The notes beneath the pieces are model-generated. The model did not search any database. It saw only the letters and a program-made list of their open reading frames with translations, and had not been told where the DNA came from. Both the position numbers and the translations under genes were made by a program. Of a stretch of 64,000 nucleotides of DNA, positions 17,265-26,810 are shown piece after piece. The DNA is from Citrobacter freundii (lineage in GTDB: Bacteria; Bacteroidota; Bacteroidia; Chitinophagales; Chitinophagaceae): NCBI GenBank assembly GCA_003243445.1, contig QFQQ01000007.1:101425-165424 (forward strand), read 5' to 3'. Every line of letters starts with the position of its first letter. Position 1 is the stretch's first letter.

Positions 17265-18818
17265 TTATGGCGCCAATGCAATGACCACCACACTTGCAGG
17301 AGGTAACTTTATGGTGAGTTTATTTCCCGCCAGTTTTGCGTCGTTATAGTCTGCAGGCTTGATCTTCTCCGGATCATTGAAGCTATTGTAATCCTGCAGT
17401 TTTGCTGATCGCAGGATCCTTCCGGAAATAGTTCTGTAGGATGCACCGTTGATACTGACCGATATCGTTTGTTCTTTATTTGGGTCGATGTTGACGAGTG
17501 AAATATGTGTTACTCCATCATTGTTCCGCGATGCCGAAGCGTTGACCGCTTTCAGTTTTTCTTTGCCGAACGTATAATCGGCACTGTTCACTTTGAGCGG
17601 CAGCATCAGCGCATCATGATGCACATTGAACATTTCCATTACGTGATAGGTTGGAGTGAGAATCATTTTATCGCCTTCAGTCAGTATCACTGCTTGCAAT
17701 ACGTTCACGATCTGTGCAAGATTGGCCATTTTTACGCGGTCAGCATGATTATTGAAAATGTTCAGGTTGCTCCCGGCGATCATGGCATCACGCATGGTAT
17801 TCTGCTGAAAAAGGAAAGCAGGATTGGTGCCGGGCTCCACATCATACCAGCCGCCCCATTCATCCACTGCCAGCGCTTTCTTTTTTTCAGGATCATACTT
17901 GTCCATGATCGCGCTGTGTTTCGTAACGAGCTCTTCCATCAGCAATGCGCGTTGCATGGTGGTGAAGTATTGTTGTTCCGTAAAGGCTGTTGCGGAGCCT
18001 TTCTTATTCCAGTCGATCACACTATAGTGATGCAATCCGAGCGCATCGAACATAGATGCCGGCAGTTCTTTCATTAACACTTCCGTCCAGTGATAATCGT
18101 CATCACTGGCGCCGCTTGCGATTCGGTAAAGTTTATCGCTGTTATTCCAATCGGTCATGAATGTTGCATACTGCCGGTAGATGTTCGCGTAATGTTCCGC
18201 TGTCATATTCCCTCCGCAACCCCAGGCCTCATTCCCAAGACCCCAGAACCGTACTTTCCATGGTGCATTGCGGCCGCTGGCGGAACGAAGATCCGTCATT
18301 GGTCCCGAGCCATTGGGATGGGTGGTATACTTTACCCAATCGCTGAGTTCACCGGGTGTTCCGCTGCCGACGTTGCCGCTGAGATAGGGTTCGGCGTTCA
18401 GCTTTTCACAGAGGTCAAGGAATTCGTTTGTACCAAAACTGTTATCTTCTTTGGTATTACCCCACCATACATTGAGCATACTGGGCCGCTTGTCTTTAGG
18501 TCCGATACCATCTTTCCAGTGATAAGTATCTGCAAAACATCCTCCCGGCCATCTAAGTACCGGTACTTTCATTTTCTTCAGCGCAGCGAGTACATCCAGC
18601 CGTATACCATGCTCATTGGGAATGCTGGTATTGCTGTCACCGATGTACAGGCCGCCGTAAACACATCTCCCGAGATGTTCTGAAAAATGTCCATAGATAT
18701 TCCGGCTGATCGTATCCTTTGCTGCAGTTACGTCGATGGAGATGGTGTTGTCTTGTTTGTCTGCACAACTGGTGAGGACAAAGATTGCGGCTATTGGCAG
18801 TAGCAGATATTTCTTCAT
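17265..18818 (-). CDS. GH51 alpha-L-arabinofuranosidase lipoprotein
   Basis: A 517-residue glycoside hydrolase family 51 enzyme that removes arabinofuranosyl side chains from arabinoxylan or arabinan. It has a lipoprotein signal (VLTSC, Cys18). The barrel motifs are IYGHFSEHLG near residue 42, RWPGGCFADTYHW near 95, the acid/base Glu in GLGNEAWGCGGN near 198 and the nucleophile Glu in AVDEWGGWYD near 318. A C-terminal beta-sandwich follows. Its ATG overlaps the stop of the upstream GH3 gene (TAATG), indicating translational coupling. Being a lipoprotein, it acts in the periplasm or on the surface. Confidence 0.93.
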   Translation of the reverse strand: MKKYLLLPIAAIFVLTSCADKQDNTISIDVTAAKDTISRNIYGHFSEHLGRCVYGGLYIGDSNTSIPNEHGIRLDVLAALKKMKVPVLRWPGGCFADTYHWKDGIGPKDKRPSMLNVWWGNTKEDNSFGTNEFLDLCEKLNAEPYLSGNVGSGTPGELSDWVKYTTHPNGSGPMTDLRSASGRNAPWKVRFWGLGNEAWGCGGNMTAEHYANIYRQYATFMTDWNNSDKLYRIASGASDDDYHWTEVLMKELPASMFDALGLHHYSVIDWNKKGSATAFTEQQYFTTMQRALLMEELVTKHSAIMDKYDPEKKKALAVDEWGGWYDVEPGTNPAFLFQQNTMRDAMIAGSNLNIFNNHADRVKMANLAQIVNVLQAVILTEGDKMILTPTYHVMEMFNVHHDALMLPLKVNSADYTFGKEKLKAVNASASRNNDGVTHISLVNIDPNKEQTISVSINGASYRTISGRILRSAKLQDYNSFNDPEKIKPADYNDAKLAGNKLTIKLPPASVVVIALAP

Positions 18819-21436
18819 TACAGGATCTTTATTTCTTTCGTTAATACATTGGATGTTGTGGTGTTTTTCACTCCGGGTTGTCCGCCGCCAATGCTGATCA
18901 GCAATTTCCCGGAAGGAACATAGGAGCTTCCATCGGTTTCATTGACGAGGGAGAACTGTTCAGGGGTAAGGGTGAATTTCACAAGCTTACTTTCTCCGGC
19001 GTTCAGCGTGATGCGCTGGAAACCTTTCAATTGCCGCAGGGGCTTCCTGCCTTTCGTATCCAGGTGAGCCAGGTACAACTGCACTACCTCATCCCCGGAT
19101 GATCTGCCGGTATTGGTCACGCGGACAGTTACGGAGAGTTTATTTTTTTTATTGAGCGATGAAGGAGTGCTGAGTGCATCATACCGGAAGGTTGTATAGC
19201 TAAGACCGAATCCGAACGGATATAAGGCTTCGCCGGTAAAATAGCGGTAAGTGCGGCCTGTCATGTCATAACTCGAGAATGAAGGCAGATCCGAGTCATT
19301 TTTATAAAACGTGACCGGCAATCTTCCGGCCGGGTTATAATCACCGAAGAGTACATCAGCGATAGCAGTGCCCGCGCTCTGTCCACCGTACCATGCGTTA
19401 ACGATCGCTGGAATATGCTCATTTTCCCAGGGGATGGCGATCGCACTGCCTGTCATCATCACGAACACGATCGGTTTGCCGGCAGTTTGCAATTTCTTCA
19501 TCAGTGCGGTCTGCACGGCCGGCAGCATGATCGATGTACGGTCGCCGCCATTGAAACCGGGATAGTCGACCCGCATTTCCTCTCCTTCAAGTTGGGGCGA
19601 GATGCCGCCCGCGAAAAGTATGAGGTCGGCATCTTTTACACGTTCAAGCAGACGGGCGTAATTGGTTTGTTCAAAATTTCCTGCTCTCAACCTGACATTT
19701 GCTTTACCTTCTCCCTGCCAGTATTCAAGAACAAGCTTATATACTTTTCCTTTTTTTGTTTGTAACTTATACGTTCTTGCACCCCAGCGGTTACGTGTCC
19801 ATGCATTCAATACGTCTGCGCTATCGATCAATAAGCGATAACCATCATCTGCTTCCACTTCAAAACTGATCTCACCGTCTTTTTCTGCGGTATACTCTGT
19901 TGTATAACGTGCAGAGAAATTATTGGCCCTTACGGAGCCGCTTACAAGCTGTCCTTCCTGCCAGAAATGATCGATCGCTGTTTCCGTAACAGTTACCGCA
20001 GGAACACCCTGCAGGTCCTTGTTATTGAAGTATTCCGCACGGAAGCCGGGCTTACCATCGATAGAACATCTTGTGCTTATATCTGCATAACTCAACAATG
20101 TATCATTGGTAAAATTCACCGCTTTCTCATAAACAATCTCTGTTTGAGTCCCAAGTTTTTGCCGGATACCTTCCAGCAGTGTTACGATTTTGGATGGGGT
20201 GCCATTGTAATTACCAAGTACAGAAATATTATTATCGGCATTTGGGCCAAGTACAACGATCTTCCGGATCGTTTTTTTCAACGGCAGCGTATTGTTTTCA
20301 TTCTTCAGCAATACGATGGATTCCCGAGCCATCTTCAACGCGTGCGCCTGGTGCGGTGCGCTTTCCAATACGCTTGCGGGTGTTTGTGCAAACTTTACCA
20401 TTGATACAGGATCGAACATGCCAAGCCTGTAACGGATCGTAAATAATCTTTTAAGCGAAACATCCAGTTGAGATTCTTTGATCAATCCCTTTTTCACTGC
20501 GTCGATCAATGTCAGGTAGACGGTCTGCCCACATTCCACATCGGTCCCGTGCAGTACTGCATCAACGGCGGCGGACGTCGCGTCCGGATGTGTTTTATGA
20601 TATTTGAAGAAGTCATCGATCGCCCAGCAATCGGAAGTGACGTAACCAGTAAACTTCCATTGTTTGCGAAGGATATCATTCATCAGGAGGTCATTGCCGC
20701 AACAGGGTTGTGTATTGACTGCGTTGTATGCGCACATCACACCAGCCACATCAGCTTTTGTGATCAGTTCACGGAAAGCCGGGAGGTAAGTGTCCCACAG
20801 ATCATACACTGCCGGGTTGAAGTTATCTGCATGTCTTGAAGGTTCAGGTCCGCTATGCACCGCGAAGTGTTTGGCGCAGGCTGCAGCTTTCAGGTACTTC
20901 GGATCCTCGCCCTGCAGACCGCGCACAAAGGCGCGTCCAAGCATCGCCGTAAGAAAAGGGTCTTCACCATAGGTCTCCTGGCCGCGGCCCCAGCGCGGAT
21001 CCCGGAAGATATTGATATTCGGCGTCCAGTAGGTGAGGCCGAGATAGCGCTCGTTTGTTCTTTTGGATGCAAGTGCTTTGTTGTAGATCGCACGTCCTTC
21101 GAGTGCTGAATAATCAGCCATGCGGTAAAGCGCATTCGTATCCCAGGTGGCAGCCATACCAATGGCCTGCGGAAAAACGGTTGTTTTGAATGGTGTTCTG
21201 GCAACGCCATGCAATACTTCATTCCACCAGTCGTACGCGGGAATACCTAAACGCTCAATTGCCGGTGTGGCGTTCAGCATCTGAGCAACTTTTTCTTCCA
21301 GTGTTAAACGGCTGACGACATCATTCACCCGTTGTTCTATAGGCAGCTTGGGATTCCACATTGGGTACGATGTATAGTCCTGCGCGTTTACGAAGACAGA
21401 TGTGCACAGTGATAAAAAACAGAAGATCTTTTTCAT
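18818..21436 (-). CDS. GH3 beta-xylosidase/beta-glucosidase with PA14 insert (second copy)
   Basis: An 872-residue exported GH3 enzyme with the same layout as the one at 11261: signal peptide ending near VNAQ, N-terminal barrel with WWNEVLHG and WGRGQETYGEDP, nucleophile Asp269 in TSDCWAI, a PA14 module (about 450-585) inside the C-terminal domain, and a fibronectin-III-like tail. The two proteins are clear paralogues but differ in the nucleophile loop (SDCWAIDDF here, SDCGAITDF there), so their substrates may differ. It sits 59 nt downstream of GH43 and overlaps GH51 by one base, forming one operon. Confidence 0.9.
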   Translation of the reverse strand: MKKIFCFLSLCTSVFVNAQDYTSYPMWNPKLPIEQRVNDVVSRLTLEEKVAQMLNATPAIERLGIPAYDWWNEVLHGVARTPFKTTVFPQAIGMAATWDTNALYRMADYSALEGRAIYNKALASKRTNERYLGLTYWTPNINIFRDPRWGRGQETYGEDPFLTAMLGRAFVRGLQGEDPKYLKAAACAKHFAVHSGPEPSRHADNFNPAVYDLWDTYLPAFRELITKADVAGVMCAYNAVNTQPCCGNDLLMNDILRKQWKFTGYVTSDCWAIDDFFKYHKTHPDATSAAVDAVLHGTDVECGQTVYLTLIDAVKKGLIKESQLDVSLKRLFTIRYRLGMFDPVSMVKFAQTPASVLESAPHQAHALKMARESIVLLKNENNTLPLKKTIRKIVVLGPNADNNISVLGNYNGTPSKIVTLLEGIRQKLGTQTEIVYEKAVNFTNDTLLSYADISTRCSIDGKPGFRAEYFNNKDLQGVPAVTVTETAIDHFWQEGQLVSGSVRANNFSARYTTEYTAEKDGEISFEVEADDGYRLLIDSADVLNAWTRNRWGARTYKLQTKKGKVYKLVLEYWQGEGKANVRLRAGNFEQTNYARLLERVKDADLILFAGGISPQLEGEEMRVDYPGFNGGDRTSIMLPAVQTALMKKLQTAGKPIVFVMMTGSAIAIPWENEHIPAIVNAWYGGQSAGTAIADVLFGDYNPAGRLPVTFYKNDSDLPSFSSYDMTGRTYRYFTGEALYPFGFGLSYTTFRYDALSTPSSLNKKNKLSVTVRVTNTGRSSGDEVVQLYLAHLDTKGRKPLRQLKGFQRITLNAGESKLVKFTLTPEQFSLVNETDGSSYVPSGKLLISIGGGQPGVKNTTTSNVLTKEIKIL

Positions 21437-21495
21437 ACGAGTTTTTCGTTATTGTCTATCGGGTTATGCTTATGTACTTCCATTAAGCCGACGAA

Positions 21496-22839
21496 TTACC
21501 GGAAGCTTATCCAGTCAACTTCGGCAATGCCGCTTCCTTTAAGCTGTAATACCAGGTGTTGAATACCCGTTGCTGAAGTTTTAACAGGCACAGTGATCTC
21601 TCTCCATTCGCTTCCCGCGGGGATCTTTACTTCAGTCAGCACAGGACCATTCGCATTTCCCGTACGTATCACGACGGTCGCGCCTGAAACAGCTTGTGAC
21701 CGGATCGTCATTTTCTTAACGGCCGGCTCAAACTTTACTGAGTTATATTGTACCCATGCATTTGCCTGGTCCAGCACAACCTTCCATCCGGCAAAGCGAT
21801 TGGCAGTATCAAGGAACGCGATCGATGAACCCGTTTCGCTTTTGTTACTGTACCTGTCGAACTGGATCCTGGCTGATGCCCTGGTTACGCCAATGCCCCG
21901 CAATGTCGGCGTTACTTTTACGATCGTCCCGTCATCATTGAAGAAAAGGCTGTCTGCCCTGATCGATCTTGCTTTGTCAAACCGCGGTGAATAGTCATTA
22001 TGATGATAAAATAGATACCACTGATCTTTGAAATTAAGAATGGAATGATGATTGGTCCAGCAACCGGTAGGCGATTCATCCATGATCACTCCGGTAACTT
22101 TAAAGGGGCCAAGTGGATTATTGCTGATGGCATACTCCAGCCTTTCAGTCTTATTCTCCACATGAGGGTAGGTGAGGTAGTAGATCCCATTGCGTTCAAA
22201 CAGATACGGACCTTCTTTCAATCCTTTAACCGGAAGATCGCCGAGTGTTTTTACATCACCATCAAGCTCAAGCATGTTCGCTTTGAGTTTTGCGCCGAAG
22301 ATATTTCCCTGCGACCAGTACAGGTATGCCTGTCCATCTTTATCAATAAATACATTGGGATCGATCCCCTTTACCCCTTTGATCGGAGTTTCCTGCGGGG
22401 TATAAGGACCTTCCGGTTTATCCGCTACTGCCACACCGATGCTGAATCCGCGGCCAAAGCTGACAGTATCCTTGGCAGCAGTAGGAAAATAGAAATAATA
22501 TTTACCATTTCGCTCGATGCAATCAGGCGCCCACATACTGTAACTATCAGGTTTTACCCAGGGCACTTTATTCTGCGTCACGATCATCCCGTGGTCTTTC
22601 CAGTCGGTCAGGTCTGCTGAAGAAAAAACATGATAGTCCTCCATGCAGAACCAGCCCGGCCTGCCTTTGCCCTCGGTGGCGAGTATGTCGTGCGAGGGGA
22701 AGACATAAATCCTGTCTCCAAATACACGGGCGGAGGGATCAGCTGTATACTGATCGCGGATCAATGGGTTCTGGGCAATTGCACCAACACTGATAAGAAT
22801 GGTCAGCGTGAACAGGAGTGATCTGTATATCATAAGCAT
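21496..22839 (-). CDS. GH43 arabinofuranosidase/xylosidase with C-terminal CBM6-like domain
   Basis: A 447-residue exported five-bladed propeller enzyme. The start is placed at 22839 (MLMIYRS) to give a normal signal peptide ending near AIAQ; 22833 and 22860 are also possible. Catalytic residues are visible as the Asp of ADPSAR near the mature N-terminus, the middle Asp in GIDPNVF, and the acid Glu in KEGPYLF. MWAPDCIERNGKYYFYFP supports the family call. Residues from about 315 to the end form a beta-sandwich like CBM6. It probably removes arabinose from arabinoxylan or cuts terminal xylose. It is the second gene of the reverse operon. Confidence 0.87.
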   Translation of the reverse strand: MLMIYRSLLFTLTILISVGAIAQNPLIRDQYTADPSARVFGDRIYVFPSHDILATEGKGRPGWFCMEDYHVFSSADLTDWKDHGMIVTQNKVPWVKPDSYSMWAPDCIERNGKYYFYFPTAAKDTVSFGRGFSIGVAVADKPEGPYTPQETPIKGVKGIDPNVFIDKDGQAYLYWSQGNIFGAKLKANMLELDGDVKTLGDLPVKGLKEGPYLFERNGIYYLTYPHVENKTERLEYAISNNPLGPFKVTGVIMDESPTGCWTNHHSILNFKDQWYLFYHHNDYSPRFDKARSIRADSLFFNDDGTIVKVTPTLRGIGVTRASARIQFDRYSNKSETGSSIAFLDTANRFAGWKVVLDQANAWVQYNSVKFEPAVKKMTIRSQAVSGATVVIRTGNANGPVLTEVKIPAGSEWREITVPVKTSATGIQHLVLQLKGSGIAEVDWISFR

Positions 22840-23028
22840 ATTTTGTAAGCGTTGTATCATCCCGGTCTGCTTGTTTGTTTTACGGCAATGGATCAATTCA
22901 CAGTCTTCTCATGCGCGTGTTGTAAACCGGTGATATGATTGCGTCCGGTCATCCATTTTCTTAAAGAGCAATAGCTGCTCATTCAAACAAGGTGTTGACC
23001 GCATGAACGACGCAGTTCAACCGGCAGA

Positions 23029-24954
23029 TCATTTAAAGATGACCTGCGCAAAGTTGTAAAGATTATTTCTCCATACCGGCCATGTATGACCACCGGGATA
23101 TTCGCTGTATTTGTACCTGATGTTCATCTCGTCAAATTTCCCCAGCATGATCTTGCAATTCTCATAGGCGATATCTTCTTTGCCTCCCATGGCGATCCAG
23201 AAACTTTTAAGGTTATTGTTGATGCTGGCAGCGTTTGCCTTCATGTAATCATATTGCGGTTGCGATAAAGCTGGTTGGTTAGCCCACCAGCCGGAGCTGA
23301 ATACACCCAGATAATTGAACAGCGCCGTATTTCTCAATCCGGCATACAAGGTTTGCAGGCCACCCATCGATAATCCGGCAAGTGCGCGGCTTCCGGGATC
23401 AGTGGCTGCGCGGAAATTTTTTTCTACAAATGGCATGACTGATTGTTTGAGTTCGCTCTCAAACATTCGCAGCGATGGCTCTCCGAAGCTGGCAAGACCA
23501 CCACCATTGAAGTTTCCATCCATCATCACGATCAGCATCGGCCGGGCTTTACTCTCCGCGATCAGGTTGTCAAGAATAAGATCTGTTTTTCCTTGTGTTG
23601 CCCAACCTCTTTCGTCCTCGCCGCCGCCATGCAGGAGATAAAGCACAGGGTATTTGTCGTTGCGGTGCTCATCATAACCAGGAGGAGTGTATACATACAT
23701 TTGCCGCCAGCTGCGTGTAACAGGCGAAAAGTATTTCCTGATGCGCAGATCGCCGTGTGGTATATCTTTCAACGCATAGATGCTATCTCCCCTGAAAGGA
23801 ATCTCTATGCCGCTGGCCATGCGGCTCATGCCATAAAATGTTTCACTGGATGGATCGGCGACTGCCACTCCATCGATCAGCAGTGAGTAATAATGAAAAC
23901 CTTCGGAGATCGAATCCGTGGTGGCGATCCAGTAACCGCCCGTGTCTTTTGCCAGTTCATATTTTTTTCCAAGATCGATCTGCACTCTTTTTGCATCGGG
24001 TGCTTTTACACGGAATGCAACACGGCCGTCGGGGAAGATCTGCGGATATTTTGCTGAACGGGTATTGGTAGATGGGATCGCTCCCAATACAGTGTACTGG
24101 TTGAATTTTTGCCGGTCAACAGGTTTGAAAAGGAATTGTGAGAACATGTATAAGCCATTCTTCCAGACTTTAAAATCATGTACACCGGGTTCGAGATAGT
24201 AAATATGCGGGACATCATTCAGTACAAGATAATCATGTGTTCGTTTACTGAAAGACAGCAAGCCGTCATTATCTCCGCAGGAGATCCAAAGCAACCTGAG
24301 TTTAGCTCTCGCGGCTGCGGGGTCAGGTACCAGCTCCTGCGGCGGTTTCGTATTAGGTGCGGAAGAGAAGCCGCCTACCCAGGCAAACTGATCAAGATTG
24401 CCGAGGCCGAAATTGAGAGACTGTCCACCGCCCATAGATAAGCCGGCGATCGCGCGGTGCTCACGGTCTTTTAATACCGGAAATGTTTTCTCGATGAAAG
24501 GAATCAGGTCTTTCAGAAGGTCCTGTTCAAAGGTGGCAAAGGCCTGTACTTTGTCGGGCGCCATGATATTGCCGGTTGCCCGGTCATCCTTCATCGCCCG
24601 GCCATTGGGAAGCACCACGATCATCGGAGCCAGTTTACCCTGGGCATAAAGATTATCAAGGATGACCTGAGGCTTGCCGCCGTTCAGCCATTCTTTCTCA
24701 TCACCTCCGATCCCGTGCAACAGATACAAGACAGGATACTTTTGTTTTTTGGAGAATCCCGGTGGTGTATATACCAGTGTTTTCCGGGTAGCACCAACTG
24801 TTTTGGAGGTATACTTCAATGTATCGATCCTGCCATGCGGAATGCCGGATTGTTCAATATCAAAGCCAGCCGGGGCCTGCTTTTCAGCTGGCTGGGCGTA
24901 TGCAATACAGCAAATGATCAATGGAAGAATCGCGACGCAGAATTTTCTCATCAT
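23029..24954 (-). CDS. Double-domain CE1 esterase (CE1-CBM48-like-CE1)
   Basis: A 641-residue exported protein with two complete alpha/beta-hydrolase esterase domains. The first (about 45-285) has YLLHGIGGDE, nucleophile GLSMGG and catalytic His in GVHDFKVW. A CBM48/E-set-like linker (about 295-390) follows. The second (about 400-640) has YLLHGGGEDE, GLSMGG and GGHTWPVW. Such enzymes release acetyl or feruloyl groups from xylan. Both domains retain Ser and His, so both may be active. The start is ATG 24954, with a second ATG directly after. It is the first gene of the reverse GH operon, divergent from two more CE1 genes. Confidence 0.87.
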   Translation of the reverse strand: MMRKFCVAILPLIICCIAYAQPAEKQAPAGFDIEQSGIPHGRIDTLKYTSKTVGATRKTLVYTPPGFSKKQKYPVLYLLHGIGGDEKEWLNGGKPQVILDNLYAQGKLAPMIVVLPNGRAMKDDRATGNIMAPDKVQAFATFEQDLLKDLIPFIEKTFPVLKDREHRAIAGLSMGGGQSLNFGLGNLDQFAWVGGFSSAPNTKPPQELVPDPAAARAKLRLLWISCGDNDGLLSFSKRTHDYLVLNDVPHIYYLEPGVHDFKVWKNGLYMFSQFLFKPVDRQKFNQYTVLGAIPSTNTRSAKYPQIFPDGRVAFRVKAPDAKRVQIDLGKKYELAKDTGGYWIATTDSISEGFHYYSLLIDGVAVADPSSETFYGMSRMASGIEIPFRGDSIYALKDIPHGDLRIRKYFSPVTRSWRQMYVYTPPGYDEHRNDKYPVLYLLHGGGEDERGWATQGKTDLILDNLIAESKARPMLIVMMDGNFNGGGLASFGEPSLRMFESELKQSVMPFVEKNFRAATDPGSRALAGLSMGGLQTLYAGLRNTALFNYLGVFSSGWWANQPALSQPQYDYMKANAASINNNLKSFWIAMGGKEDIAYENCKIMLGKFDEMNIRYKYSEYPGGHTWPVWRNNLYNFAQVIFK

Positions 24955-24957
24955 GTG

Positions 24958-25176
24958 TTACTTTAAATTGGTTAAGGCGGAAAGATTATTATCGGTAGTA
25001 GATGACATAGCCGGAAATTCAACGGACCAGGAGCAAGAAAGGGTAGCCAATCTGTCCTTGCGATCTGTGGGCAGGCCGGCCTCTGTGCAAACATGCATGA
25101 TCAGTCCGGGGCTGCACCGGAAGCCGGGGAACCTTCCGGTGAATGAAGAAGTATGCAAAGCAGCTGTTTTTTTCAT
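24958..25176 (-). CDS. Small ORF directly upstream of the double esterase (uncertain)
   Basis: A 72-codon frame starting MKKTAALHTSS and ending three bases before the ATG of the double CE1 gene. It is rich in Ser, Thr and Leu, has two Cys, and shows no signal peptide, transmembrane segment or motif that I recognise. The tight spacing would suit a leader peptide or translational coupling, but the frame could also be fortuitous within a structured 5' leader. No function is proposed. Confidence 0.3.
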   Translation of the reverse strand: MKKTAALHTSSFTGRFPGFRCSPGLIMHVCTEAGLPTDRKDRLATLSCSWSVEFPAMSSTTDNNLSALTNLK

Positions 25177-25270
25177 ATTGGCTTATCTGGATTGACACGG
25201 TCCGGCAAGTTGCTGATCACGGCTCCTTTTCAAAAGAGTGACTATTAAGCGACTTACGGATCGGATGTTT

Positions 25271-25284
25271 TGCAATCGATTCCA
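25271..25284. promoter_or_regulatory. Candidate LacI-family operator in the divergent esterase region, site 3
   Basis: TGCAATCGATTCCA matches TGNAANCGNTTNCA exactly, and the flanking TTT/AAA extends the palindrome to 18 bp. It lies 317 bp upstream of the reverse operon start and could control it. Confidence 0.55.
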
Positions 25285-25543
25285 AATCTATGAATTGCTG
25301 CCGGATCGGCAAATTTTATTGTATTAATTCCTGTAATTAATGGTAGTGCTGTAAAGCGCCTGAGCGGCGGGAGATTTATAAATGCGTATCGTCTATATAA
25401 ATCGCTATTAGTCAAAATCTAATACGGCTCGTTAGGTTAAGCAAATGAGAGGCGGCAGTCATTGCCTGTGGAAGACTGGCCGGAAGCTGTAAATCAGCCC
25501 CCATAATTGTTGTCCACGTTTTCAGGAGATAATCGGGCATAAC

Positions 25544-25557
25544 TGCAATCGATTTCA
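25544..25557. promoter_or_regulatory. Candidate LacI-family operator before the forward esterases, site 4
   Basis: TGCAATCGATTTCA matches TGNAANCGNTTNCA. It ends 19 nt before a possible -7 element TACTTTAG, the same geometry as susC site 2, and lies 85 nt upstream of ATG 25643. Apart from these sites and the small reverse ORF, nothing was recognised in 24955-25642. Confidence 0.6.
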
Positions 25558-25576
25558 TTTATTTAAAAAAGAATTT

Positions 25577-25584
25577 TACTTTAG
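25577..25584 (+). promoter_or_regulatory. Possible -7 promoter element for the forward esterase pair
   Basis: TACTTTAG resembles TAnnTTTG. It is placed after operator site 4 and about 58 nt before the start codon. Confidence 0.35.
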
Positions 25585-25642
25585 CTACAGACATTCCGGT
25601 CCGCACTACGACAATACTCACGAAATACCTAACACTTGACAT

Positions 25643-26764
25643 ATGAAAATCAAACCAGCTTTTATTATTGCTGCATTCGTAACGGGATGCACCGTCTGTT
25701 CATCACAGCAAGCCGCTTCCCAGATCAAAGAGGACTTTGTCCCTTCTTCACTGAATCAGCCCGGTCAACTCTTTCCCCAGGTGAATTCCCAGGGCTATGC
25801 AAGATTCAAGATCATTGCTCCTTCCGCTGACAGTGTAAGAGTAAGTCTCGGACTCGGCGGGCGCGGTGGGACCAAACTGGAAAGGGCTGCCGATAGTTCA
25901 TGGATGGGAACCACTGAAGGTCCGATGGACGAAGGCTTTCACTATTACAATATAAAAATTGACGGAGGAAAATTCAATGATCCCGGCGCAAAGAATTTCT
26001 TTGGTTCTGTGCGATGGGAGAGTGGGATTGAGATTCCTGCACATGACCAGGATTTTTATGCCCTGAAGAATGTGCCGCATGGGATGGTTCAGCAGGTCTT
26101 GTTTCCTTCTCCAAGCACGAATACTTCAAGAAGAGCTTTTGTATATACTCCGCCCGGTTATAGTAATGACTTCAAAACACGTTACCCGGTTTTATACCTG
26201 CAACATGGCTGGGGTGAAGATGAAACGGCATGGAGTAACCAGGGTCACGCAAACCTGATCATGGATAATATGATTGCGGAAGGAAAAATAAAACCTTTTA
26301 TCATCGTGATGACCTATGGCATGACCAACGAGATCAGGTTCGGAGGTATGAGAGACTTTAAAATTGAACCATTCCAGGCTGTGCTTGTGGATGAACTGAT
26401 CCCTTATGTCGACGCTAACTTCAGAACGATCGCTAAAGCTTCTCACCGCGCAATGGCCGGTCTGTCAATGGGTGGAATGGAAACACATTTGATCACACTC
26501 AACAAGCCTGATGTTTTCTCCTATTATGCCTTGCTTAGCGGAGGAGTTTATACACCTGAAGAGATAAAAGATAAATCAAAAGTAAAACTGATCTTCCTGA
26601 GTTGTGGCAGCAAAGAAAGACCTGACGGTGTAAAGAATGCAGCAACTGCATTGAAAGCCGCCGGCTTTAACGCAGTGAGTTATATTTCAGAAAATACAGC
26701 GCATGAATTTCAAACCTGGAGACGCAGCCTCCATGAACTTGCTCCATTGCTGTTCAAAGATTAG
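25643..26764 (+). CDS. CE1-type esterase with N-terminal CBM48-like domain
   Basis: A 373-residue exported esterase. The N-terminus has a signal peptide; a Cys at residue 16 could make it a lipoprotein. Residues about 30-125 form a CBM48/E-set-like domain (ARFKIIAPSADSVRVSL). The CE1 alpha/beta-hydrolase follows with YLQHGWGEDE, nucleophile GLSMGG near residue 275 and catalytic His in TAHEFQTW near 354. The enzyme is predicted to remove acetyl or feruloyl esters from xylan or oligosaccharides. It is the first of two tandem esterase genes, 46 nt apart, and its promoter region carries a candidate LacI operator. Confidence 0.87.
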   Translation: MKIKPAFIIAAFVTGCTVCSSQQAASQIKEDFVPSSLNQPGQLFPQVNSQGYARFKIIAPSADSVRVSLGLGGRGGTKLERAADSSWMGTTEGPMDEGFHYYNIKIDGGKFNDPGAKNFFGSVRWESGIEIPAHDQDFYALKNVPHGMVQQVLFPSPSTNTSRRAFVYTPPGYSNDFKTRYPVLYLQHGWGEDETAWSNQGHANLIMDNMIAEGKIKPFIIVMTYGMTNEIRFGGMRDFKIEPFQAVLVDELIPYVDANFRTIAKASHRAMAGLSMGGMETHLITLNKPDVFSYYALLSGGVYTPEEIKDKSKVKLIFLSCGSKERPDGVKNAATALKAAGFNAVSYISENTAHEFQTWRRSLHELAPLLFKD

Positions 26765-26810
26765 CCAAACGCATTAAGCAACATAGTTTCCGGGTTTAAA
26801 AATCTACAAA

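Noticed and set aside
17505..18683. Long forward frames opposite the GH51 gene (190 and 197 codons)
   Set aside because: They are antisense to a gene with complete catalytic motifs and have no domain of their own.
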